Below, piece by piece: positions 33,469-42,448 of a stretch of DNA of 64,000 bases. The stretch is from contig NZ_FNVA01000004.1 in NCBI RefSeq assembly GCF_900108185.1, forward strand, positions 248,001 through 312,000. The letters run 5' to 3'. The notes beneath the pieces are model-generated. The model ran no database searches. It was not told the DNA's origin and saw only the letters and a list, made by a program, of their open reading frames with translations. The DNA comes from Bryocella elongata (GTDB taxonomy: Bacteria > Acidobacteriota > Terriglobia > Terriglobales > Acidobacteriaceae). Position 1 is the stretch's first letter. Each line of letters opens with the position of its first letter. Position numbers and translations under genes: made by a program.

Positions 33469-35157
33469 ATGTCTCAACGCCATCTTCGCAGTATCGGCTG
33501 GCAGGCGCTGGCCGTATGTGCGGTCAGCTTGGGGGCTGCTAGCCTGAGCGCGCAGACCGCGCCGTCCGCAACCGGTACGAATCCTTCGCGGATCGATATC
33601 TTTGCGGGCTACTCGTACTACGGTGCGCACGGCTCCGTGAAGCCGGCCAACATCAACTACTCGTCGGTCGACGAGGGTGCATACCTGAGCGGTGCCTACT
33701 ACTTCAATAAGTATGTTGGCGCTGAGATCTCGGGTGCGGCTCACCCGAACGGCCAGAACGATGCGGTTTACGGCTACCAGGCCGGTCCCATCTTCCGCGC
33801 TCCGATGCAGAATTTCACGCTCTTCGCGCATGCTCTCGCTGGTGCGGCCTATGTGAACGGCCCGAACAGCGACAACCCTGCGACCTTCGAGCATGAGCCC
33901 TTCCGCTGGGGCCCGACCCTCGTGGTCGGCGGCGGTATGGACTATGACCTGCCGTTCTTCAATCACCGCTTCGGTCTGCGGCTCTTCCAGGCAGACTACC
34001 GGTACTTCCATGAGGACTTCGGCCCGACGGCCTCGATCCCTGTGTCGGGTACGCCCTGGCTCGGTGGTCGTGCGAACGTCGGCGCGGCGGAGCTCTCGAC
34101 GGGTCTCCTGGTTCACTTCGGCCACATCATCCCCCCGCCGCCCGTGCAGTATGCCTGCTCGGTGACCGCTCCGACGGGCACCATCTACCCCGGCGACGTG
34201 GTGACGGTGACTGGTACGGCGACCGCTCTGGATCCGAAGAAGACCCCGGCGTACAGCTGGTCGGGTGATGCAGGCGCGGTTTCGAGCACCTCGAACGTTG
34301 CCAGCATCGACACGAAGACCCTGTCAGCCGGTACCTACAAGGTGATGGGCCACGTCTCCGAAGGCAAGAAGCCTGGTGAGATGGCGGACTGCTCGACCAG
34401 CTTTACTGTGACGGCCTTCCAGCCTCCCACTGTGAGCTGCTCGGCGAGCCCCTCGACCGTGATGCCGGGTGATCCCTCGACCGTCACTGCGAGCGGCATG
34501 AGCCCGCAGAACCGTCCGCTGACCTACAGCTACTCCTCGACGTCCGGTTCGATCAATGGCAGCACGTCGACGGCAACCCTGGCGACCACCGGCGTTGCGC
34601 CTGGCACCATCACGGTGACCTGCAACGTAGTGGACGACAAGGGCCAGACGGCCTCGGCTCAGACCTCGGTCATGGTCCAGGCTCCTCCGCCACCTGCACC
34701 TGTTGCGGCGAAGAACCTCTGCACGATCTCGTTCGATCGCGATAAGAAGCGTCCGGCGCGCGTTGACAACGAGGCGAAGGCTTGCCTCGATGACATCGCC
34801 CTGGCTTCCCAGCAGGACTCGAGCTCGAAGCTTGCGATCGTGGGCAGCAGCGCTGCTGCCCCTGAGGAGCATGGCCACGGCAAGGCTGCGGAACGCCATC
34901 ACGAGATGGAAGTGAAGCGGGTTGAGCATGAAGCCGCTGAACGTGCCGTCAACGAAAAGGAATACCTGGTCACCGATAAGGGCCTCGATGCTTCGCGCAT
35001 CTCGGTCTACACCGGCACGGCTGGAACCAACAGCGCTGCGACGACCCTGATCCCTGCAGGTGCCACCTTCGATACCACCGGCCTTACCCCGGTGGATGAG
35101 ATGGCGGTCAAGGCCGTTCCTCGCACAGCACCGATGAAGCACCACCACAAGAAGTAG
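33469..35157 (+). CDS. OmpA-like outer-membrane protein with Ig-like spacers
   Basis: 562 residues: signal peptide (LGAASLSAQ), N-terminal 8-strand barrel (about 30-225: IDIFAGYSYYGAHGS through ELSTGLLVHFGH), two PKD/Ig-like repeats (about 230-320 and 325-410, each beginning with a Cys-Ser pair), a Pro-rich linker and a C-terminal domain (about 420-560) that keeps the OmpA-like CTISFDRDKKRPARVDNEAK start but has a His/Glu-rich insert and ends HHHKK. Start at 33469 follows GGAGG. Probably anchors the outer membrane to peptidoglycan, although the canonical peptidoglycan-binding motif is degenerate. Confidence 0.82.
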   Translation: MSQRHLRSIGWQALAVCAVSLGAASLSAQTAPSATGTNPSRIDIFAGYSYYGAHGSVKPANINYSSVDEGAYLSGAYYFNKYVGAEISGAAHPNGQNDAVYGYQAGPIFRAPMQNFTLFAHALAGAAYVNGPNSDNPATFEHEPFRWGPTLVVGGGMDYDLPFFNHRFGLRLFQADYRYFHEDFGPTASIPVSGTPWLGGRANVGAAELSTGLLVHFGHIIPPPPVQYACSVTAPTGTIYPGDVVTVTGTATALDPKKTPAYSWSGDAGAVSSTSNVASIDTKTLSAGTYKVMGHVSEGKKPGEMADCSTSFTVTAFQPPTVSCSASPSTVMPGDPSTVTASGMSPQNRPLTYSYSSTSGSINGSTSTATLATTGVAPGTITVTCNVVDDKGQTASAQTSVMVQAPPPPAPVAAKNLCTISFDRDKKRPARVDNEAKACLDDIALASQQDSSSKLAIVGSSAAAPEEHGHGKAAERHHEMEVKRVEHEAAERAVNEKEYLVTDKGLDASRISVYTGTAGTNSAATTLIPAGATFDTTGLTPVDEMAVKAVPRTAPMKHHHKK

Positions 35158-35170
35158 TCCTCCACGGACA

Positions 35171-35213
35171 GGCAACAGCCGGCGGATCTTCCGCCGGCTG
35201 TTGCCGTTTTTAT
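35171..35213 (+). terminator. Rho-independent terminator after the OmpA-like gene
   Basis: 16-bp perfect stem GGCAACAGCCGGCGGA with its complement, 3-base loop, then GTTTTTATT. The following ~190 bases to the next gene hold no other recognised feature. Confidence 0.9.
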
Positions 35214-35413
35214 TGCAGCACGCGTCGATTCCTCGGTTTTGCCAGATGCAAACGCTTTTCCCTGCATCCAAGTGGAAGATACCGACGTTCTCCAAACTGA
35301 GTGGTGAGCGCGTTTCCCGCGCGAACTGCATCTGACTGGAAACAAAGCTAGAAGGGACGACTGGACCTAAACTCAGCACGCGTGGCCCCGATCAAGGTAA
35401 CCTTGTGCTTGAG

Positions 35414-37504
35414 ATGTTCAGCAAAATAGAGCAAATGTCAGGAATTGGGTGGCGCCCATTCGGCGCGGCAGTGTGTTTGTGGGGAGCATTTTTCGCTGCG
35501 GCGGCGCATGCTTCACCATGGTTTCCGCTTGGACCGTTTGGTGGCGATGCGCGGAGCCTGGTCTCCGACCCGGCGAACCCGAAGCGGCTGTACATGGGCA
35601 CGGATACCGGGTGGATCTATCGTTCCGATAATGGTGGTGGTGCGTGGACGCGCGTCGCCCACATTGCCAAGCGCGACGACCTGGTGATCGATGAGATCCT
35701 CATCGATGCGCGCGATGCGAACCGCATCCTCGTCGCTGCGTACAGCAAGGACACGGCGGATGGCGGCCTATTTATCAGCGAGGACAGTGGACGCTCCTGG
35801 TATGAGCAGGCAGAGTTGAGCGGCCAGTCGGTGCGGTCTCTCGGGCGATCGCTTTCGAGCCCGGAGGAGCTTGTCGCGGGGACGTTGAAGGGTGTCTATC
35901 GCTCGGGCGATGGTGGCAAGCACTGGACCCTCATCAGCCCCGCCGGATCGACGGAGATCCACGAGGTGGAGTCGGTCGCGGTGGATCCGAACGATCCCAA
36001 CATCATCTATGCGGGCACATGGCACCTTCCGTGGAAGACGACGGATGGCGGAGCTCACTGGGTCAACATCAAGGAAGGCATCATCGACGACTCGGATGTG
36101 TTCTCGATCATCGTCGACCCGAAGGATCCGCAGGTGGTCTATGCCAGCGCTTGTTCGGGAATTTACAAGAGCACGACCGGAGCTGAGCCTAACTCGCGCG
36201 AATCGGGGAAGCGCTTCAGCAAGGTGCAGGGCATTCCTTCGACGGCACGCCGCACGCGCAAGCTAGGGCAGGACCCTCACAACCGCGACACAGTCTTTGC
36301 GGGTACGACGGAGGGGTTGTACCGAACGATCGATGCAGGACAACACTGGGATCGGATGACAGGCGGGGACGTGATCGTTAACGACGTCTGGATCGACCCT
36401 ACGGATTCGAATCACGTGCTTCTTGCCACTGACCGAGGTGGAGTGCTGTCGAGTTTCGATGGCGGCGTGAGCTTCTCTCCGTCCAATCGGGGTTTCAGCA
36501 ATCGCCAGGTGGTGACGCTCGCGTCGAACCTCACCGGGGCAAATGTCTATATTGGCCTGCTCAACGATAAGAGCGAGGGTGGCGTTTTCAAGAGCACGGA
36601 CGGCGGCGTGACGTGGCTGCAGGAGTCCAGCGGCCTAGCCGGGCGAGATGTCTTCAGCCTGGCGGCATCCGCCGATGGGACGATGCTGGCTGGCACGGCG
36701 CACGGAATTTATCGGTTGACGGATAATTCCTGGGCAGATGCAAATATCGTGGCTGCTCCGGCGAGCCCTTCGACGGCCGATGCCGCTCCGCTTGTGAGGA
36801 AGGTTACCCCGGCGCGGAGTGCGCGTTCCAGGCCGGCCGCCGCGCGAAAGCCCGCGGCGCGATCATCGGCTCCTGCCCAGCGTGTGGACACCGCGTTCTA
36901 CTCGCTCGTATCTACGGATCACTCGATCCTGGCGGGTACGAGCGATGGCGTGATGATGGCGGACGCGATGGGGCGAGACTGGAAGATCGTAAGGTCGCTG
37001 ACGATGCCCGACGCGCGGTTTGTCGCGGTACACCAGAAGATGGTGCTGGCCGCGAGCCTGAAGCGCATGGCGTTGTCGCTGGACGATGGGGATACGTGGG
37101 ATCCGGTGGCTCTGCCTGCAGAGCTGACGATGGTCGCCGCGGTGGCGGTCGACGAGAAGGGCAACCTGTGGGTTGGCGGCCGCGAGGGCGTCTATTACTC
37201 GACAGACTACGGTGGAACCTGGAAGACCGTACCGAACCTGTTCGTCACGCAGGTCGACAACATCTATGCGGACGACGCGGGGCATCGCGTGCTGGTGACG
37301 GCGGCGAACTCGCACTTCGTCTTCTCTGCGGGGCTGCCGAACTATCACGTGACCTTCTGGGATACGGGCTGGCCGATGCGATTCGTACGGCCGGTGGGGG
37401 ACCACCTTGTGGGAGCATCGCTGTATGACGGGGTGGTGGTGCAGCCAAAGATGGTGGAGTCAAAGTTTGCCGACCCGACTCCATCCGGAGCAGTGAGCCA
37501 CTAG
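35414..37504 (+). CDS. Secreted BNR/sortilin-type beta-propeller
   Basis: About 696 residues from ATG 35414. A signal peptide (AVCLWGAFFAAAAHA) is followed by at least eight propeller blades with Asp-box/BNR signatures such as YRSDNGGGAW, ISEDSGRSW, YRSGDGGKHW, KTTDGGAHW, YRTIDAGQHW, KSTDGGVTW and YSTDYGGTW. An Ala/Pro/Arg-rich spacer (about residues 460-490) interrupts the propeller. The family covers glycan hydrolases, Ycf48 assembly factors and Vps10 domains; here no catalytic residues are evident, so a binding or adhesion role is plausible. Start among 35405, 35414 and 35435 is uncertain. Confidence 0.75.
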   Translation: MFSKIEQMSGIGWRPFGAAVCLWGAFFAAAAHASPWFPLGPFGGDARSLVSDPANPKRLYMGTDTGWIYRSDNGGGAWTRVAHIAKRDDLVIDEILIDARDANRILVAAYSKDTADGGLFISEDSGRSWYEQAELSGQSVRSLGRSLSSPEELVAGTLKGVYRSGDGGKHWTLISPAGSTEIHEVESVAVDPNDPNIIYAGTWHLPWKTTDGGAHWVNIKEGIIDDSDVFSIIVDPKDPQVVYASACSGIYKSTTGAEPNSRESGKRFSKVQGIPSTARRTRKLGQDPHNRDTVFAGTTEGLYRTIDAGQHWDRMTGGDVIVNDVWIDPTDSNHVLLATDRGGVLSSFDGGVSFSPSNRGFSNRQVVTLASNLTGANVYIGLLNDKSEGGVFKSTDGGVTWLQESSGLAGRDVFSLAASADGTMLAGTAHGIYRLTDNSWADANIVAAPASPSTADAAPLVRKVTPARSARSRPAAARKPAARSSAPAQRVDTAFYSLVSTDHSILAGTSDGVMMADAMGRDWKIVRSLTMPDARFVAVHQKMVLAASLKRMALSLDDGDTWDPVALPAELTMVAAVAVDEKGNLWVGGREGVYYSTDYGGTWKTVPNLFVTQVDNIYADDAGHRVLVTAANSHFVFSAGLPNYHVTFWDTGWPMRFVRPVGDHLVGASLYDGVVVQPKMVESKFADPTPSGAVSH

Positions 37505-37535
37505 CCGCGGGCAAGCGTAGGGCTTCGAGGAGGTC

Positions 37536-37541
37536 TAAAAT
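37536..37541 (+). promoter_or_regulatory. -10-like TAAAAT before mqnE
   Basis: TAAAAT sits 6 bases before ATG 37548. An AGGAGG at 37528-37533 is too far upstream (14 bases) for a good ribosome site, favouring a leaderless start. Confidence 0.45.
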
Positions 37542-37547
37542 AGGCTC

Positions 37548-38699
37548 ATGGCACTCGCTGCGATCTCCTCGAAGCCACGGCATTCCTTTCAGACGGACGA
37601 CAAGGCACTTGAACCCATTGCGGCGAAGGTGCAGGCAGGCGAACGCCTGAGCTATGAGGACGGCCTCGCGCTGTATCGCACGGGCGACATCCTCGCGCTG
37701 GGCTGGATGGCAAACCTGGTGCGCGAGCGCCTGCACGGCGATGTGACGTACTTCAACGTCAATCGCCACATCAACCCCACCAACGTCTGCGTGGCAAGCT
37801 GCCGCCTCTGTGCCTTTGGGCGCAAGAAGGGCGAGGCTGATACCTACACAATGGCTCTGGAAGAGGCGTGGCAGACCGCAGGCGAAGGCCTGACCGAGGC
37901 TGTGACCGAGTTCCACATCGTAGGTGGCCTGCATCCTGACCTGCCGTTCGAATACTTCATGGACCTGGTCGCTGGCTTGAAGCAGCGCTATCCGCAGGTG
38001 CACGTGAAGGCGTTCACGATGGTGGAGATCGCGTTCCTGGCGAAGATTGCCAAGCTCTCGATTGCGGAGACCATTGACCGCATGAAGGCTGCGGGGGTGG
38101 ATTCCTGTCCAGGTGGTGGCGCGGAGATCTTTGCGGATCGCGTGCGGCACATCATCTGCGACCACAAGATCGATGGATCGGAGTGGCTGGAGACCGCGCG
38201 GCTGGTGCACAAGGCCGGTCTGCGCTCCAATGCGACGATGCTGTACGGACACATCGAGAACGAAGAAGACCGCGTGGATCACATGCTGAAGCTGCGCGCG
38301 ATTCAGGACGAGACGGGCGGCTTCCAGACCTTCATCCCGCTGAGCTTCCATCCGGACCATACCGCGCTCCAGCATCTACCGAAGTCGACGGGCATGCTGG
38401 ACATTCGCCAGATCGCTGTGGGACGTCTGCTGCTGGATAACTTCGCGCACATCAAGAGCTACTGGCAGATGGTGACGCCGAAGATGGCGCAGATCGCGCT
38501 GCGCTTCGGTGCGGACGATATCGATGGCACGGTGATCGAGGAGAAGATCTACCACGACGCCGGTGCGAGCACACCGCAGGGGCTACGCCGGCGCGACCTG
38601 GAACGCCTCATCACTGAAGCGGGCCGCGTGCCGTTCGAGCGCGACACGCTGTATCGGCAGGTGACGCGCAGCGAGACGACGTTTACGGTGGCGGTATAA
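37548..38699 (+). CDS. mqnE: Aminofutalosine synthase, radical SAM
   Basis: 383 residues. Radical SAM CxxxCxxC (Cys81, Cys85, Cys88) in INPTNVCVASCRLCAF, then HIVGGLHPDLPFEYF and the characteristic MTPKM-like VTPKMAQIALRFGADDIDGT region. Converts enolpyruvyl-benzoate plus AdoMet to aminofutalosine in the futalosine menaquinone pathway. The HINPTNVC wording distinguishes it from MqnC. Other mqn genes are not in the window. Confidence 0.93.
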   Translation: MALAAISSKPRHSFQTDDKALEPIAAKVQAGERLSYEDGLALYRTGDILALGWMANLVRERLHGDVTYFNVNRHINPTNVCVASCRLCAFGRKKGEADTYTMALEEAWQTAGEGLTEAVTEFHIVGGLHPDLPFEYFMDLVAGLKQRYPQVHVKAFTMVEIAFLAKIAKLSIAETIDRMKAAGVDSCPGGGAEIFADRVRHIICDHKIDGSEWLETARLVHKAGLRSNATMLYGHIENEEDRVDHMLKLRAIQDETGGFQTFIPLSFHPDHTALQHLPKSTGMLDIRQIAVGRLLLDNFAHIKSYWQMVTPKMAQIALRFGADDIDGTVIEEKIYHDAGASTPQGLRRRDLERLITEAGRVPFERDTLYRQVTRSETTFTVAV

Positions 38700-38809
38700 A
38701 GCATTTTCTCTATTGCTGGGTATCCCGAGAGGAGCGTGCTGCTGCCTTTTCATTGGGGAAAACACCCATCAAGATCAAGCCTACCCTGCACACCCCTAGG
38801 GAAAATGCT
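38700..38809. repeat. Dispersed ~110-bp palindromic element, copy B
   Basis: Begins AGCATTTTCTC and ends AGGGAAAATGCT, so the ends are inverted copies. Internal blocks CTGGGTATCCC, GGAGCGTGC and TTGGGGAAAACA match copy A at 21050-21157 in the same order. It fills the gap between mqnE and the small membrane gene. Confidence 0.78.
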
Positions 38810-38849
38810 CTAGCCGCGCCGCGTGTCGTCGAACGCATGGCACGTGGCG

Positions 38850-39095
38850 CTAGGAGCGCTTGCGTAGATACTCAAAGACAAGATAGCCGACGATTGCGGA
38901 CAGGATCGCGATCTCGAAGTTGCGCGCGGTGAAGATGTCGCGCATCGCAAATGCTAGCGATTTTCCCTGTCCGGTGCTGCGCGTAAATTCCCCCATCAGC
39001 AAGTTTGAGTAGAAGAGAAAGACGATGAAGGCCACTTCGATGAGCGCACGCAGCACGGCATGGTGGGGCTTCCGCAGGGCGTTGGGTTCTTGCAT
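38850..39095 (-). CDS. Small two-helix membrane protein of unknown function
   Basis: 81 residues from the ATG at 39095. Two hydrophobic helices (about residues 18-35 and 59-75) flank a polar segment containing GEFTRSTGQGKS; the C-terminus is basic. A TACCAT hexamer on the minus strand ends 6 bases before the start (leaderless). A GTG 13 codons inside is an alternative start. Only 6 bases separate its start codon from that of the divergent acetyltransferase. Confidence 0.6.
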   Translation of the reverse strand: MQEPNALRKPHHAVLRALIEVAFIVFLFYSNLLMGEFTRSTGQGKSLAFAMRDIFTARNFEIAILSAIVGYLVFEYLRKRS

Positions 39096-39101
39096 GCCCT
39101 C

Positions 39102-39599
39102 ATGGTATCCGACAGCGTGACGAAGCAGGACCAGGTGACGTTGCGGGGCTTTTGCGCGCAGGACCTCGATGCGATCCATGCGCTGGACGTGGTGTGCTTC
39201 GAGGAGCCGTTTCGGTTCTCGAAGGCGATGGTGAAGGACTCCGTCGAAGCCTCGGGCGCGAGCGTCGTCGTTGCGGAACACAAGGGGAGGATCATCGGCT
39301 TTGCGGTGCTGCAGGTGGAGCGGCTGAACCGGACGAAGGTGGGCTATGTCGTCACGCTGGATGTGGAGCCGGCGCTGCGACGGCATGGGATCGCTAGGCG
39401 GATGATGCTGCGGCTTGAGGAAGAGGCCATGGCGGCGCACTGCGCGGCGATGCTGCTGCATGTGTATGTGGGCAACGAAGGCGCGATCGGCTTTTACGAG
39501 AGCCTTGGGTTCTCGCGCGTGGATGTGGCGCGAAGCTTTTACTCGAGCGGACTGGATGCCTGGATCTATCGGAAGCAGCTGGATCAGTTACCGGGGTAA
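39102..39599 (+). CDS. GNAT family acetyltransferase (RimI-like)
   Basis: 165 residues. Acetyl-CoA motif is VTLDVEPALRRHGIARRMMLRLEEEA, followed by LHVYVGNEGAIGFYESLGFSRV, typical of RimI/protein N-acetyltransferases. A second RimI-like gene is at 48600 beside tsaB, so this copy probably has another target. The start is not marked by a Shine-Dalgarno; GTG 39114 is an alternative. Confidence 0.82.
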   Translation: MVSDSVTKQDQVTLRGFCAQDLDAIHALDVVCFEEPFRFSKAMVKDSVEASGASVVVAEHKGRIIGFAVLQVERLNRTKVGYVVTLDVEPALRRHGIARRMMLRLEEEAMAAHCAAMLLHVYVGNEGAIGFYESLGFSRVDVARSFYSSGLDAWIYRKQLDQLPG

Positions 39600-39648
39600 C
39601 GCAGGCGTCTGTGGCTGGACTGGAGAAAAGGCTTGATCGAGTTTCGAG

Positions 39649-40770
39649 TCACCAGTTTCCAGTTGCGAGTCTTTTCGTGGGATGCGTGAGGGGCTGATGG
39701 AGCGCGTCGGGGCGGAGCTTGCCGATTCGGCCGTGGGGGCCTACGACGAAGGGCAATGAGAGGGCGTTCCAGTTCTGGTCGGCGTCGGGGGCGTCACCTG
39801 CTTTGGTGTCGGGCTTGAGGGCTTGCCAATTGCGGCCGTCGTCGGTGGAGATGTCGGTGCCGTTGGGACCTACGGTGATCCAGGTTTTGCTGGGGGCGTC
39901 GTAGGCTACGGCAGAGCGGTAGCCGTGGGGATAGGACGAGGGTCGATCCCAACTTTCCCCGCTCGTACTCCATGCCGCGCCCTCCGCTACTCTGTCCGGC
40001 GATTTGTAATTGCCGCCGACCACCACAAAATGGGTCTCGTGAACGGCGATCGAGAATGCGCCGGAGGATTCCTTAGCGCGTGCGAGTGGGAGCCTTGTGC
40101 GGAAGCATGTCGCTTCCCATCGGTCCGCGCTCGGTTCAAGGCTCCCGTTGCATGAATGGATGTACGCTCCGTCCGTTCCACCCGTGACGAAGAAGCGATG
40201 GGTTAAGCCTGTCCAAGCGATCAAGCTGCTATTACTGGCTGCGAACGCGCCTTGAGTTGCCGGATCGGTGCGCAATCCTTCTTCGTCTCTTCGTTCCCAA
40301 TGTTCTCCCGCATCTCTTGTATTGAAGAGAACAAAGCGTCCTTGTACGGGATCGCCGAGTAACGCGCCGAAGCGATGATCTTCGAAGTAGATCGCATCCC
40401 AGAAGCCGTCTTTGTCGGGGTTGGTGAAGACCAGCCTCCACGTCTTGCAGCCGTCGCTGGTTTTGTAGAGGCGGGAGAGGTCTCCTTTGCCGCTGGACAT
40501 GACGATGGCGGTGTTGGCGTCGAAGGCCTGGATGCCGCGGAAGTCTAGTTTGTCGGCGTCGGGTGGTGTGGTGCAGGTGGTCCAGCTCTTGCCGTCGTCG
40601 ATGCTGCGGAGGACGGTGCCGTTCGTGCCTGAGGCCCAGACGATGCCTTGGCCGACGTTGTGCACGCCGCGGAGGCTGGCTGTGGTGTGGGCGTCGAGGA
40701 TCTGCCACTGGGCGGGTGCGGAGGCTGTGGCGAAGGTCAGGAGCGATGCGAGGAGAAGCTCGGGGCGCAT
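39649..40770 (-). CDS. Secreted YCF48/BNR-type beta-propeller
   Basis: 373 residues: signal peptide (LLTFATASAPAQ), then blades with RSIDDGKSW, KTSDGCKTWR, NTRDAGEHW, STSGESW and STDDGRNW Asp-box motifs. Similar to plant/cyanobacterial Ycf48-like propellers and to acidobacterial oxidoreductase-annotated propellers. No catalytic residues recognised. Function unknown; extracytoplasmic. Confidence 0.78.
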   Translation of the reverse strand: MRPELLLASLLTFATASAPAQWQILDAHTTASLRGVHNVGQGIVWASGTNGTVLRSIDDGKSWTTCTTPPDADKLDFRGIQAFDANTAIVMSSGKGDLSRLYKTSDGCKTWRLVFTNPDKDGFWDAIYFEDHRFGALLGDPVQGRFVLFNTRDAGEHWERRDEEGLRTDPATQGAFAASNSSLIAWTGLTHRFFVTGGTDGAYIHSCNGSLEPSADRWEATCFRTRLPLARAKESSGAFSIAVHETHFVVVGGNYKSPDRVAEGAAWSTSGESWDRPSSYPHGYRSAVAYDAPSKTWITVGPNGTDISTDDGRNWQALKPDTKAGDAPDADQNWNALSLPFVVGPHGRIGKLRPDALHQPLTHPTKRLATGNW

Positions 40771-40791
40771 GGTGGGAGTGTAACTGCTCGG

Positions 40792-42432
40792 CTATCGGAG
40801 GCTGGCTTCGTAGCTGCGGGGGAAGTGGATGACGGCGGCCCACTCGCCGTTGCGGTCGTCCTGCCACACGATGGTGCCACCTAACAGACGTGCGACCTCG
40901 CGGGGCTTGAGGTCGGCGCCTTCGGCGAACTCGCGGCCGCGGCGGCTGTTGGGGTGGGTGGCCCAGTAGCGCTGCAGCGATGGTGGAGCGTAGTGTCGCG
41001 AGAAGATGATGGCGGTGTCGTAGCGGCCGGGGTCCTGTGCGGCGGTGAGCATGGTGGGGAGCGTGAAGTCTTCGACCGCGACGACCTTGAGCGGCGTGGT
41101 GACGTAGCCGAGCTCGGGCTTGTTCATGTCGGTGGTGACGGGCCAGGCGCTGAGGACGGTGGCATCGGGAAGATGTGTGGCGACGTAGTCGATGGCCTCC
41201 TGATGGACGACGACCATGTCGCGGTAGGTGAGGTTGTCCTCCGGCGCATAGGCGAAGGGCGGGCTGAGCCACCAGCCGGCGATGAAGGCTGCGGCCGTCG
41301 CGGCAGCAAGCCATGGCCAGTGATGGGTGCGAGTCTTCCACACACTGACGCAGGCGATCAGGACGAGAGGATAGGCGGGCAGGAGATAGCGCGTGAGGAG
41401 GGCTCCGCCGAGCACGGAGAAGGCGAGCCACTGGGCGACGAGGAGCACCGCGATGATGTGCCATGCGCGTCGGGGCAGGCGTGAATCTGTGGCGAGTGGG
41501 GATGGCGTTTCCGGCAGCAGGAGGCAGGCTGCCGCGAAGACGATGGGAACCCACAGGTTGCGTTGCCAGGTGAGGTGCAGGAAGCGCTGCCACAGAGCGT
41601 AGAGCATGTGGCTCGCGGTGAGGTTCGCGGTCGCGTTGTAGCGGAGGTACTCGGGATTGCCGAAGGTGAAGCCGGTGTGCGCGTGGTGGTAGGCGTACCA
41701 GGAGACGAGCGGCAGCAGCGGGAAGGAGAGTGCGGCGATCCAACGGGGGGCTTCGCTGCGATTTGTGTGTGAGCGCGTGGCATGGAAGAGCTCATAGGCT
41801 GCGAGCGCCGCAGGGATCACGATGGCTGTTTCCTTGGCCAGGGCTGCCAGGGACGAGAGCGTTGCCGTTGCGAGGAGCGGAGTTGCTGTAGAGCGATGAG
41901 CGATGAGGTCTGGAGCGATGAGGTCGTTAGTTCGGGCCGGGATGTAGATCGCGAGGGCCCAAAGGGTGAAGGCCGCGGCGAAGATGTCCGCGTGGGCCAT
42001 GGAGCTTTGCGCGTACCAGATGGGATAGACCGCTGTGAGCAACGTGACAGCGAGCGCGGCGGCCGGGCCGAGCAGGCGCTGGGTGAGGCGGAAGACCGCG
42101 GTAAGTCCCAGAGCGGCGAAGGCGCAGGCGCAGAGGCGCGTCGCGATGATGCTGAGGCCGGTGAGGTGCCAGAGCGAGCCGAGGACGACGTTGGGCAGCG
42201 GAGGATGTGCGTTGGTGAAGACAGGAATCAGCGCGCCGTCGCGGTAGAAGTCCAGGGCGGCGGGGATGTAGTAGCCGCCTTCGTCCCAGAAGTAGGGAAG
42301 GCGAAGCAGGGTGAGGTGGGCGAGCGCGACGCCTGCGTACGCGAGCAGGAAGAGCACCGCGGTGGGCAGCGCGGCGATGCGGCCGGCGAGGCTGGATGCG
42401 CGAACGAGACTCACCCGGCCTTCAGTAGTCAT
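40792..42432 (-). CDS. GT-C family membrane glycosyltransferase (ArnT/PMT-like, GT39/83)
   Basis: 546 residues, about 10-12 transmembrane helices and a C-terminal periplasmic domain. The first loop has the GT-C acidic motif in YFWDEGGYYIPAALDFYRDG, followed by HPPLPNVVLG, typical of lipid-phosphate-sugar-dependent transferases. Transfers a sugar from an undecaprenyl/dolichyl phosphate donor to lipid A, protein or glycan; acceptor unknown. ATG 42432 is used; an in-frame extension exists upstream but has no ribosome site. Lies 21 bases downstream of the propeller's upstream end, same strand. Confidence 0.82.
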   Translation of the reverse strand: MTTEGRVSLVRASSLAGRIAALPTAVLFLLAYAGVALAHLTLLRLPYFWDEGGYYIPAALDFYRDGALIPVFTNAHPPLPNVVLGSLWHLTGLSIIATRLCACAFAALGLTAVFRLTQRLLGPAAALAVTLLTAVYPIWYAQSSMAHADIFAAAFTLWALAIYIPARTNDLIAPDLIAHRSTATPLLATATLSSLAALAKETAIVIPAALAAYELFHATRSHTNRSEAPRWIAALSFPLLPLVSWYAYHHAHTGFTFGNPEYLRYNATANLTASHMLYALWQRFLHLTWQRNLWVPIVFAAACLLLPETPSPLATDSRLPRRAWHIIAVLLVAQWLAFSVLGGALLTRYLLPAYPLVLIACVSVWKTRTHHWPWLAAATAAAFIAGWWLSPPFAYAPEDNLTYRDMVVVHQEAIDYVATHLPDATVLSAWPVTTDMNKPELGYVTTPLKVVAVEDFTLPTMLTAAQDPGRYDTAIIFSRHYAPPSLQRYWATHPNSRRGREFAEGADLKPREVARLLGGTIVWQDDRNGEWAAVIHFPRSYEASLR

Positions 42433-42448
42433 GGTGGAATTCACATGC

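Noticed and set aside
35216..35370. Third, inverted copy of the 110-bp dispersed element
   Set aside because: Only a short stretch (CTTTTCCCTGCA) resembles the element's end; the internal blocks are missing, so at most a remnant.
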